The notes beneath the pieces were generated by a model. That model searched no databases, was not told the DNA's origin, and was given only the letters and a program-made list of their open reading frames with translations. DNA of 64,000 nucleotides from a bacterium (GTDB lineage Bacteria > Myxococcota_A > Bradymonadia > UBA7976 > UBA1532): the NCBI GenBank assembly GCA_030427205.1, contig JAUHXC010000025.1:91634-155633 (forward strand), given 5' to 3'. The number at the start of each line of letters is the position of its first letter. Within the stretch, counting starts at the first letter, position 1. The position numbers and the translations under genes are program-made. Below are positions 17,827-25,684 of the stretch, one piece after another.

Positions 17827-18948
17827 ATGACTATCGATCGCAAAGTGGGGCTGCTCGCGCTGTGCCTCGCCTGCTGGATGCCGGGCTGTGACGATGATGG
17901 CTCGACGAGCGCCGACAGCGGCGTGCAGATGGGTGAGGGTGAAGGCGAGGGCGAAGGCGAAGGCGAAGGCGAGGGTGAAGGCGAAGGCGAAGGCGAGGGT
18001 GAAGGCGAAGGCGAGGCCCAGCTGCCACAGAGCTATCCCCCGCTGCCCGAAGCCATCGTGGCGTTCGCGGCCACGGTGCATGGCGACACCCTGATCGTCG
18101 AGGGCGGCAACCGCTTCGAGGCGCATATGGGCCAGTCGAACGCGGCGCTCAACGGCGAGCGGTGGACCCTCGACCTGATGGATCCGGCCGCCGAGTGGCA
18201 GGCGATGCCCATGGACTGGGCCATGCAGCAGAGCACGCTGATCAGCTACGACGGCACGCTGTATCAGGCCGGCGGCATGACCTTCGAGAACGGGCCCGAA
18301 GAGGACGTCGAGCTCTATAGCCGGCCGACCTTGCGCCGCTGGGACGCGGGCGCCGGCGAATGGGTCGAGCTGCCGGCGATGCCCGGCGAGTACGGTCGGG
18401 CGTCCCATGGCACCGCGCTGCACGGCAGCGTGCTGTACCTCAACCGCGGCTGGCAGCTCACCGGCCCCTCGGGCAGCGGCGAGTACCTGCAGTCGATCGT
18501 ATCGATCGATCTGGCCGACGTGCAGGCCGGCTGGACCGAGACCGCCATCGACTTCACCCTGCGCGACATGTGCTCGGCGGCCCATGGCGACCGCATCTGG
18601 CTGATCGGCGGCATGACCGTCGAGACCATGTGGCCGGCGACGCCCCGGGTCTACGATCCGGCGGCGGGCACCTGGAGCGATGGCCCCGATCTGCCGCTCT
18701 TCGCGCCGATCAAGGGCTTCGGCTGCGCGGCGACGACCGCCGACGGCCGGCTCTACGTGAGCACCGCGGAGGGTGTGCTGCGGCTCAACGAAGACGAGAG
18801 CGGCTGGGAGACCATCGCCCGCCCCGAACCGGGCCGGCTCTTCGGGCAGCTCGTCGCCCACCGCGGGCGCTTGATCCTGCTCGGCGGCGGCACCGGCATG
18901 ACGGTGGTGCCCCACGACGCGGTGAACGTCATCCCGCTCGGCGAGTGA
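17827..18948 (+). CDS. Kelch-like propeller lipoprotein with Gly-Glu stalk
   Basis: The 373-aa protein has a signal ending at WMPGC (Cys21). A Gly-Glu stalk at about residues 37-64 is followed by kelch-type repeats with recurring GG plus aromatic/Trp spacing (TLIVEGGNRFE, TLYQAGGMTFE, RIWLIGGMTVE, RLILLGGGTG), consistent with a beta-propeller. GAGAGGGAG precedes the ATG at 17827. It is probably an outer-membrane surface adhesin or scaffold. The stalk is the same type as in the YHYH lipoprotein although the head domain is unrelated. Confidence 0.8.
   Translation: MTIDRKVGLLALCLACWMPGCDDDGSTSADSGVQMGEGEGEGEGEGEGEGEGEGEGEGEGEGEAQLPQSYPPLPEAIVAFAATVHGDTLIVEGGNRFEAHMGQSNAALNGERWTLDLMDPAAEWQAMPMDWAMQQSTLISYDGTLYQAGGMTFENGPEEDVELYSRPTLRRWDAGAGEWVELPAMPGEYGRASHGTALHGSVLYLNRGWQLTGPSGSGEYLQSIVSIDLADVQAGWTETAIDFTLRDMCSAAHGDRIWLIGGMTVETMWPATPRVYDPAAGTWSDGPDLPLFAPIKGFGCAATTADGRLYVSTAEGVLRLNEDESGWETIARPEPGRLFGQLVAHRGRLILLGGGTGMTVVPHDAVNVIPLGE
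17935..18016. repeat. Hexanucleotide repeat encoding a Gly-Glu stalk
   Basis: Tandem GGTGAA/GGCGAG/GGCGAA hexamers encode about 13 Gly-Glu pairs next to the lipidated Cys of the kelch-like protein. Confidence 0.9.
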
Positions 18949-18981
18949 CGCGCGGCCCCGCCCCGGCCGACGTGCGCAGGG

Positions 18982-20043
18982 CTACTTGCCCGGCTTCGGC
19001 TTCTTCTTCTTCTGCTTCTCGAGCGACTTGATCAGCGCCACCCGCTTCAGCTCGCTCGCCGAGAGCCACTTCGGGTCGAAGTCGGCCCGCGGCGTATACC
19101 ACGGCACCTTCGCGAAGTGCGCTTGCAGGTCCTCCGACCGGAAGGTGTAGCCGTAGGCGGCGTAGATGGTATTGCGCAGGACCCGCAGCGCCGCCGCGTC
19201 GAGCTTCTCGAGCTCGGCGGGCTCCATCAGCTCGACCTCGCCGATCGCCTCGAGCCGCGCGAGCATCTGTTTGGGCTCGCAGAAGGTCAGCCACAGGTCG
19301 TGGCGCGGCTCGACGTCCTTCATCGACCAGCGATAGCGCACGCCGCCGTCGGCCTGAGGCTCGGACGTGGCCTTGGGCCGGCCCTCGGCGCCGTCGAACC
19401 ACTCGCGGGCATAGCCCGGGTCGTCGATGAACGACGACCGGGTCAGCACCTCGATGTCGAGGCTCTTCACCGGCCCCTTCCACAGCGCGCCCGTCTGCAG
19501 GATGTAGCTCAGGTTCGAGCACCACGGCGAGGTGATGCTGCTGGCGTGGCGGTAGGTATGCTGCACGGTCCGGGTCTGCCGCGGCGCGAAGCTCACCGGG
19601 AAGGTATGCACCCGGCCGTACTCCATGTCCGCCAGCGGTCCCTTGCCGGGCTTGGCCTGCTTGAGCGTCACCTTGGGGCCCTTCTTGCCGTCGATCCGCA
19701 CCTTGAAGTCGCGGATCGTCCAGCCGGTGCAGGCCTCGGACTCACTGTTGTCGGGCGTCGCCTCGCACCACTCGGGGAAGCCCATCTGCACCGTGACGGG
19801 GCGGTCGGTGGTATTGCGGAAGCCGTAGGTGATGCTGACGTCCCAGTACTGCACGTAGTAGCCCACCGTCGGGCCGCCCTGCTCGATACGCAGGACCTCG
19901 GTGTCGAGGGCGATGGCCTCGTCCTGCACCGGGAAGACGGTCGAGCCCTGGCCGAAGAAGGCGCCGTCGTTGGCCCAGGCGGGCGCGGTGAGCAGCAGCG
20001 CGCACAGCGCCGGGAGAAGCGGGAGCGAGCGGGTGAGCGACAT
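18982..20043 (-). CDS. Secreted DUF4424/YARHG-domain protein
   Basis: The 353-aa protein has a Sec signal peptide (about 1-23, cleaved at AWA-ND). A DUF4424-like beta-rich domain follows (NDGAFFGQGSTVFP; ITYGFRNTTDRPVTVQMGFPE). The C-terminal YARHG domain reads LRNTIYAAYGYTFRSEDLQAHFAKVPWY and KRVALIKSLE, ending in a Lys-rich tail. Both domains are found on extracytoplasmic proteins of unknown function. GAGG lies 9 bases before the ATG. It is on the same strand as the collagen-like gene, 85 bases downstream, and converges on the kelch gene. Confidence 0.8.
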   Translation of the reverse strand: MSLTRSLPLLPALCALLLTAPAWANDGAFFGQGSTVFPVQDEAIALDTEVLRIEQGGPTVGYYVQYWDVSITYGFRNTTDRPVTVQMGFPEWCEATPDNSESEACTGWTIRDFKVRIDGKKGPKVTLKQAKPGKGPLADMEYGRVHTFPVSFAPRQTRTVQHTYRHASSITSPWCSNLSYILQTGALWKGPVKSLDIEVLTRSSFIDDPGYAREWFDGAEGRPKATSEPQADGGVRYRWSMKDVEPRHDLWLTFCEPKQMLARLEAIGEVELMEPAELEKLDAAALRVLRNTIYAAYGYTFRSEDLQAHFAKVPWYTPRADFDPKWLSASELKRVALIKSLEKQKKKKPKPGK

Positions 20044-20128
20044 CGGGCGAACCTCGCGGTCGTGATGCCGGCCACCATACCGCAGGCGGGTATGCGCCCG
20101 GGAGATCGGCGAGGTCTTCGGGGGCGGC

Positions 20129-22255
20129 TCAGGGCACCTCGGTGCGCCCGTTTCCGGTGTCGCCCCAGCACACCGCCTCGTCGTCGGCGTAGACCGCGCA
20201 CCCGTGGTAGCGGCCGGTCGAGAAGGCGGCCAGCGGGCGATCGGCGATGGGTCGGTAGCTATTGTTCCAGCAGCGCAGGGTGCCGTCGGACCGGCGGGCG
20301 CAGCCATAGTCGTCCGAGCCGCCGTAGCGCACCTCGACCTCGGCGTAGGTGCCCGCCGGGATGCGGTCGAAGAGATCGGCGTTGCGATCGCCCCAGCACT
20401 CGAGCCGGCTGTTGTCGGCGCGCACCCCGCAGGCGGTGTTGATGCCCAGCGAGACGTCGGTCAGCGCCACGTCGGCCGGCGCGTCGTCGACCTCTCCGCC
20501 GCGGTCGCTGCCCCAGCAGACGACCAGCCCGTTGTCGCGCAGCGCGCAGGCGTCGTCCCAGCCGAGGGTGACGTCGACGAAGCTGCCCTCGGGCGGGTCG
20601 CGGAAGGCGAGCACGCCCCAGCACGACAGCGCGCCGTCGGCGGCGCGGATGCCGCAGCCGGAGTCGTCGCCTGCCTCGACCTGCACGTAGGGGCCGGCCG
20701 GGGGATCTTCGAAGGCCCGCGGGTCGAAGCCGCCCCAGCACACCGCCTCACCGTCGTCGCGCAGCGCGCAGGCGTAGGTGTCGTAGAGCGAGACGCTCGC
20801 GTAGCTGCCCACCGGCGGGATGCGCACGTTGTCGGTGCCCGCGCCCCAGCAGCGCAGCAGCCCGTTGTGCCGCACGCCGCAGGACGTATCGCGGCCGGCG
20901 GCGACGTCCAGCCAGCGGGAGACGGTCACCCCGCCCGGATCGCCGCCGCCGCCGCCCGCCTGGGCGCCGAAGAGATCGGCGATGCCATCGCCGTTGGCGT
21001 CGGCCGGGGCCGAGCCGGCGGCGGTGTGATCGGTGCCGGCGGCCACCTCGATCCAGTCTTCGAAGCCGTCGCCGTCGGTATCGCGGGTCAGATCCTGCGG
21101 ATCAGCGGGCGGGCCCTGCGGACCCTGCGCCCCGACGGGACCACGCAGCCCTTGCGGACCCTGCTCGCCCTGCGGCCCGGCCGGGCCGGCCTCGCCCTGA
21201 GCGCCGGCGGGGCCCGGATCACCTTGCGGACCCTGGGTGCCGGCGATGCCCTGCGCCCCCTGGGGCCCCGCCGGACCGGCGATGCCCTGGGCACCGGCGG
21301 GGCCGGCCTCGCCCTGAGGCCCGGCGGGCCCTTGCGGTCCGCGCAGCTCGACGAAGTCACCGAAGCGGCCGTCGGCATCGGCGAAGCGCAGCCGGGTCTC
21401 GTCCCACTCGTGGGCCGGCGCCGCGCCCGCCGCGCCAGCCGGGCCTTCCGGTCCGGCCGGACCCGCGGGCCCCTGCTCACCGCGCGGCCCGATGGCGCCC
21501 TGCGGACCCTGCGCGCCGGCGGGGCCGGCTTCGCCCTGCGGACCGCGCTGACCCTGCGGGCCTTCGTCTCCCGCGGGGCCGCGCGGGCCGAGTTCGCCCT
21601 GCGGCCCCTGCGGACCCGCGGCGCCGTCGACGCCCGCCGGGCCGGCCGCCCCCTGCGGACCCGCCGGCCCCGGATCACCCGGCGGCCCCTGCGGACCGGC
21701 CGGGCCCTGGGGGCCCTCGGCGCCCTCCGGCCCCTGCGGACCGATCGCGCCGAAGCCGTCGGTGGGCCCGATCCAGCGGCCGTCTTCGTCGATGATGGGC
21801 GTGTCGCCGATGGTGACCGCCGCGGGGTGGATGTGCCGCCCGCGCACGTCGTCGGCCTGCCCCGCCCGCTCGGCCCACTGGGCGCGCAGCGCGGCGCCCA
21901 CCGGCATGCGCGGCGCGAACTCGTCGTCGCCTTCGATCTGCACGCCGAGCCACAGCCCACCTTCGACGGGCAGCTCGGGGATGGGCTCGCGTCGACCGAG
22001 CACGGCGGTGAAGCCGCCGCCGACGACGTCGACGGTCTCGAGGCGCTCGACCCACTCGGCGTCGCCGCCCTCGGCGGCAGTGTAGAGCCGGAAGGTCATC
22101 GCCCGAGTGCCGTCGAGCGGGGCGCCGGCGAGGTCGGTCACCGTGCCCTGGTAGACCATGGTGATCGGGCCGTCCTGCGCCGCGGCGGGCGCGGCGAGCG
22201 CCGCCAACAGGGCCAGTGCCAGCGATGCGGCGAGCAGCGAGGGGGTATGCGACAT
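20129..22255 (-). CDS. Collagen-like and RCC1-like secreted protein
   Basis: The 708-aa protein has a Sec signal (1-26) and a ~135-residue N-terminal domain starting ITMVYQGTVTDLAGAPLDG, similar to domains before collagen-like tails of exported proteins. A long Gly-X-Y collagen-like region follows at roughly 165-383, rich in GPQGPQ/GPAGPQ and interrupted once by a ~30-residue acidic segment (HEWDETRLRFADADG). Next come a thrombospondin-type-3-like Asp-rich motif (DTDGDGFEDWIE, DANGDGIADLF) and an RCC1-like propeller of about six repeats (CGVRHNGLLRCWG). It is likely a surface fibre with a lectin- or propeller-like head. Confidence 0.85.
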   Translation of the reverse strand: MSHTPSLLAASLALALLAALAAPAAAQDGPITMVYQGTVTDLAGAPLDGTRAMTFRLYTAAEGGDAEWVERLETVDVVGGGFTAVLGRREPIPELPVEGGLWLGVQIEGDDEFAPRMPVGAALRAQWAERAGQADDVRGRHIHPAAVTIGDTPIIDEDGRWIGPTDGFGAIGPQGPEGAEGPQGPAGPQGPPGDPGPAGPQGAAGPAGVDGAAGPQGPQGELGPRGPAGDEGPQGQRGPQGEAGPAGAQGPQGAIGPRGEQGPAGPAGPEGPAGAAGAAPAHEWDETRLRFADADGRFGDFVELRGPQGPAGPQGEAGPAGAQGIAGPAGPQGAQGIAGTQGPQGDPGPAGAQGEAGPAGPQGEQGPQGLRGPVGAQGPQGPPADPQDLTRDTDGDGFEDWIEVAAGTDHTAAGSAPADANGDGIADLFGAQAGGGGGDPGGVTVSRWLDVAAGRDTSCGVRHNGLLRCWGAGTDNVRIPPVGSYASVSLYDTYACALRDDGEAVCWGGFDPRAFEDPPAGPYVQVEAGDDSGCGIRAADGALSCWGVLAFRDPPEGSFVDVTLGWDDACALRDNGLVVCWGSDRGGEVDDAPADVALTDVSLGINTACGVRADNSRLECWGDRNADLFDRIPAGTYAEVEVRYGGSDDYGCARRSDGTLRCWNNSYRPIADRPLAAFSTGRYHGCAVYADDEAVCWGDTGNGRTEVP

Positions 22256-22346
22256 GCGGTGTCTCCGGTCGGCCGGCCGCGCGGGCCGGGGTCTCGGTTT
22301 CGGATTCGGGTGTTCGACTGCGGGTCGTGCGCTTACGGGGCTGGAT

Positions 22347-22829
22347 TCAGGGGCTGAGGCGGCCGCGCAGGCGATGGGTCTCGGTGCGGCTGTCGACCGC
22401 GCCACCGCGGCCGCTGCCTTCGAGGTCGGCCTCGGGGGCCATGCCGGCGCCGCCCGTCAAGACCGTCTGGCCCGTCAGGCGGTGATCGAACTGCTGCGGG
22501 CGGGGATCACAGGCGTCGCCGGCTCCGTCGCCGTCGCCGTCGGCCTGATCGGGGTTGGCCACGCCGGGGCAGTTGTCGGCGCCGTCGGGCGCGCCGTCGC
22601 CGTCGCCGTCGGGCAGCATGGCGTCTGCCGGGGCGGCGTCGGGCGGCACGGCGTCTGGCGGAGCGGCGTCCACCGGCCGGGCATCGGGCAGCGCCGCGTC
22701 GGGCCGGGCGTCGGCCGGCGCGGCGTCGACGGGCAGCCCGTCGTTGCCGCCGCCGTTGGGCGCGTTGCCGTCTTCGCAGCCGATCAGCAGCGCGGCGACG
22801 GCCGTGGCGAGCAGGGAGATTCGACGCAT
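22347..22829 (-). CDS. Lipoprotein with Asp/Ala/Pro stalk and thrombospondin-3 motif
   Basis: The 160-aa protein is read from ATG 22829. The signal ends in LLIGC (Cys18). The mature part has ~45 residues of DAAPPDA-type low complexity and a thrombospondin type-3 calcium-binding-like motif (DGDGDGAPDGADNCPG, then DGDGDGAGDACDP). A ~50-residue C-terminal segment has no known match. It is 91 bases upstream of the collagen-like gene on the same strand and probably co-transcribed with it, perhaps as its membrane anchor. Confidence 0.7.
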   Translation of the reverse strand: MRRISLLATAVAALLIGCEDGNAPNGGGNDGLPVDAAPADARPDAALPDARPVDAAPPDAVPPDAAPADAMLPDGDGDGAPDGADNCPGVANPDQADGDGDGAGDACDPRPQQFDHRLTGQTVLTGGAGMAPEADLEGSGRGGAVDSRTETHRLRGRLSP

Positions 22830-22994
22830 GGGGCAATCTCGTCGGCGTTCGATCGCGCGCAACCTAGCAGCATCGACCGGCGCCGATCTACCGCCTGCGC
22901 CACAGCCCCGTGTGCCGCCCGAAGCGCGCGCCGGTTGCGTCGCGCGCGACCCGCGGGTAGAACGAGCCGTTCAATCCCGGCCCGGAGCCCCGAC

Positions 22995-24536
22995 GTGTCG
23001 CTGCTGATGAGCACTTTCGAAGGCCTGACCGACGAGGACTTCGACAACTACCTGCCGCCTCGCTGGTCGAGCAACCTGCACAACCTGGGGCGGATGAAGA
23101 CCAAGGCCCGGGTGATGACCCTCGGCGAAGCGCTGGCCGACGCCATCGGCCGCGCGGGGCTGACCGTCGAGGCCTCGAGCGAGATCCCCAGCGTGTGGAA
23201 CGGGCGCGAGGTGCGCGCTCAGTGGGCCTTCCTGCTGCGCGACCGCGAGACCCGCAAGGCGCTGGCGCCGGTGGTGGCGGCCAATATGGATCTGGCGACC
23301 CGGGTCAAGGATCCCGCCGAGCATCACCGCCACGCCCTGATGTGCGTGCACCTCGACCACGAGCGGCTCGAGGTCGGCCTGCGCATCAACCAGCACGCCA
23401 CCGTCGATCTGGCGAACCTGCTCGGCCGGGCCGACGCCGAGCTGGGGCGCTTGCAGCAGGCCCTCGACGGCCTGCCCGACGACATCACCCTCGGCGGCGA
23501 GCCGGTCACGGTGGCCGGGCTGAAGGCCGCGGCGCAGGCGGCCCGCAGCGGAGAGGCCGAGTGGCTGGTGGTCTCGCGGTCGATCGAACGGGACGTGGCC
23601 ATCGCCCGGGGCGAGGCGATCAAGGCGGTGGTCGAAGAGACCGCCGGCGCGCTCGAGCCGCTCTTCCGCTTCGTCTTGTGGACGCCGGAGAACGACCACG
23701 TCGGCGCCGCCTCGAAGATCGAGGCCTTCGCCGAGGCGGTCGAAGCCCGCGAGCAGGCGGTCGAGGCCCGTCGAGCGGCGGCCGATGCGGCGCGCAACGC
23801 CCGCGAGCAGCAGGCGCGGGCCCGCACGTCGGCCAAGGTCGCCGCCGAAGAAGCCTGGCGGAAGATGCAGGCGGAGAAGCGCCGCAAGATCGCCGCGGCC
23901 AAGGCCGCCGAAGAGGCCGCCGAGCGGGCGAAGCGGGCGGCCGAAGCGGCACAGAAAGCCGCCGAGCAGGCCGCCGAGCAGGCGAGCACTCCCCCCGCAG
24001 CGGACGCCGGCGCCGCCGAGCCGGCCGCCGCTGAGCCGGCCACCAATGGCCCGGGCGCAGATGCCCCGACGGCCACTGCGCCGGCCGCCACTGCCCCGGC
24101 CGCCGCAGCCCCGGCCGCCGAGCGGATCAAGTCGAAGCTCGGCGGCGGGCCGCGCAAGCCGGCGAGCGGCGAGCGACCGAGCCGAGGCAAGCCATCCGAC
24201 GCCCGGACGGGTCGGGGCAGGCCCTCCGGCGATCGACCCCGCCGCGGCGGCAAGCCATCCGGCGCGCGACCCGGCGGCCAAGCGCCCCGTGGCGGCAAGG
24301 GCGCGAGCCGCAAGGGCGGCAAGAGCAGCGGGGATCAGAGCCGCCGGGTATCGAAGCCGGCGCCGGCCAAGGCCGCCCATACGTTCGCCGCCGGCGACGC
24401 CTGCCGCCTCACCCGCGGCCTGTTCGCCGGCAAGCAGGGGGTCATCAAGGCCCCGGGCAAGGCCGGCTACTACAAGGTGAAGGTCGGCCCGCTCGAGGTC
24501 AGCGTCAGCGCCCACGAGATCGAGCCGCTCGAGTGA
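22995..24536 (+). CDS. Coiled-coil, basic-linker protein with C-terminal KOW-like domain
   Basis: The 513-aa protein starts at GTG 22995 (GGAG 8 bases upstream; ATG 23007 is the alternative). Residues ~1-225 form a mostly alpha-helical domain I do not recognise (VWNGREVRAQWAFLLRDRETRKAL). It is followed by a long Ala/Glu/Lys/Arg helix (~240-330) predicted to be a coiled coil, then an Ala/Pro linker and a Gly/Lys/Arg-rich basic segment. The last ~50 residues resemble a KOW/NusG-type motif (FAAGDACRLTRGLFAGKQGVIK). Basic linker plus KOW suggests RNA or ribosome binding, in keeping with the rRNA methyltransferase that overlaps its stop. This role is inferred. Confidence 0.75.
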   Translation: MSLLMSTFEGLTDEDFDNYLPPRWSSNLHNLGRMKTKARVMTLGEALADAIGRAGLTVEASSEIPSVWNGREVRAQWAFLLRDRETRKALAPVVAANMDLATRVKDPAEHHRHALMCVHLDHERLEVGLRINQHATVDLANLLGRADAELGRLQQALDGLPDDITLGGEPVTVAGLKAAAQAARSGEAEWLVVSRSIERDVAIARGEAIKAVVEETAGALEPLFRFVLWTPENDHVGAASKIEAFAEAVEAREQAVEARRAAADAARNAREQQARARTSAKVAAEEAWRKMQAEKRRKIAAAKAAEEAAERAKRAAEAAQKAAEQAAEQASTPPAADAGAAEPAAAEPATNGPGADAPTATAPAATAPAAAAPAAERIKSKLGGGPRKPASGERPSRGKPSDARTGRGRPSGDRPRRGGKPSGARPGGQAPRGGKGASRKGGKSSGDQSRRVSKPAPAKAAHTFAAGDACRLTRGLFAGKQGVIKAPGKAGYYKVKVGPLEVSVSAHEIEPLE

Positions 24537-25684
24537 CCCGGCCCGTCGCCACGCTCACCCGCAAAGGCGCCCGTCGTCGGCGCGGCGGACATCCCTGGAT
24601 CTACCGCAGCGACATCGCCCGGGCGCCCGAGGCGCCATCGGGCGCCATCGTCGATCTGCGCGACGCCAGCGGCCGTGGCCTCGGCCGCGCAGCGTGGTCC
24701 GAGAAGTCGCTCATCAGCCTGCGCGCCGTGCCGCTCGCCCCGGACGAAGACGCCGACGCCGGCTGGCTGCGCTTGGTCGACGCCGCCCTCGATCGGCGCG
24801 CCCAGCGCCCACCGTGCACCCGACTCGTCAACGCTGACGCCGACGGCCTGCCGGGGCTGGTGATCGATCGCTTCGGCGCGGGCGTCTCGCTGCAGGCGCT
24901 GACCCCCGCGGCGTTCTCCCGGCTCGACGCCGTCGTGGCGCACATCGCCGCGCGCCTCTCGCCGACGGTCATCGCGCTGCGCAACGACTCGCGCATCGCC
25001 GGCCTCGAAGGGCTGCCCGACGACAAGCGACTGCTGCTCGGCGACGACGCCCGCGTCGAGGCGCCGGTCGGCGCGCTGACCTGGGCGTTCGACCTGCTCG
25101 AAGGTCAGAAGACCGGCGGCTTCCTCGACCAGCTGGAGAACCACCGGCTGGCGGCCGAGTTCGCCCGGGGCGACTGCCTCGACTGCTTCACCTACGAGGG
25201 CGGCTTCGCCTTGCAGATGGCCGCCGCCGGACGCCCGGTGATCGCCGTCGACAGCAGCGCGCCGGCCCTGGAGCGGCTCGCGGGGCACGCCGCCCGCAAC
25301 GGGCTCGCGGTCGAGGCGCTCGAAGCCAACGTCTTCGATCTCCTGCGGGTGTACGAGCGCGAGGGCCGCACCTTCGACACCATCGTGCTCGATCCGCCGC
25401 CCTTCGCCCGCAATCGCAAGGCCATCGAGCCGGCGACCCGGGCCTACAAGGAGATCAACCTGCGGGCCTTCAAGCTGCTGCGGCCCGGCGGGCGGCTGAT
25501 CACCGCGTCGTGCAGCGCGCACATGAGCCGCAACGGCTTCGAGGCGGCGGTGCTCTCGGCGGCGGCGGACGCCGGCGTCTGGGCCCAGATCATCCACCGC
25601 CGCGGCGCGCCGCCGGATCACCCGGTGCTGCTCACCGCACCCGAGACCGATTACCTCAAGGCGCTGTTCGTTCAGGTGGTCTGA
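24533..25684 (+). CDS. RlmI-like 23S rRNA (cytosine-C5) methyltransferase
   Basis: The 383-aa protein has an N-terminal PUA-like domain (RRRGGHPWIYRSDI). An EEHEE-type segment (DADGLPGLVIDRFG) leads to a Rossmann methyltransferase with motif I LDCFTYEGGFAL, acidic motif II (VIAVDSSAPAL) and catalytic-loop region VLDPPPFAR; TASCSAHM follows near the end. The RlmI/YccW family methylates C1962 of 23S rRNA with SAM. GTG 24533 overlaps the preceding stop by 4 bases, giving normal family length. The family call is firm, the exact target base less so. Confidence 0.88.
   Translation: MTRPVATLTRKGARRRRGGHPWIYRSDIARAPEAPSGAIVDLRDASGRGLGRAAWSEKSLISLRAVPLAPDEDADAGWLRLVDAALDRRAQRPPCTRLVNADADGLPGLVIDRFGAGVSLQALTPAAFSRLDAVVAHIAARLSPTVIALRNDSRIAGLEGLPDDKRLLLGDDARVEAPVGALTWAFDLLEGQKTGGFLDQLENHRLAAEFARGDCLDCFTYEGGFALQMAAAGRPVIAVDSSAPALERLAGHAARNGLAVEALEANVFDLLRVYEREGRTFDTIVLDPPPFARNRKAIEPATRAYKEINLRAFKLLRPGGRLITASCSAHMSRNGFEAAVLSAAADAGVWAQIIHRRGAPPDHPVLLTAPETDYLKALFVQVV

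Noticed and set aside
20204..22357. 717-codon plus-strand frame over the collagen-like gene
   Set aside because: Mirror of Gly-Pro repeats; no start signal or domain.
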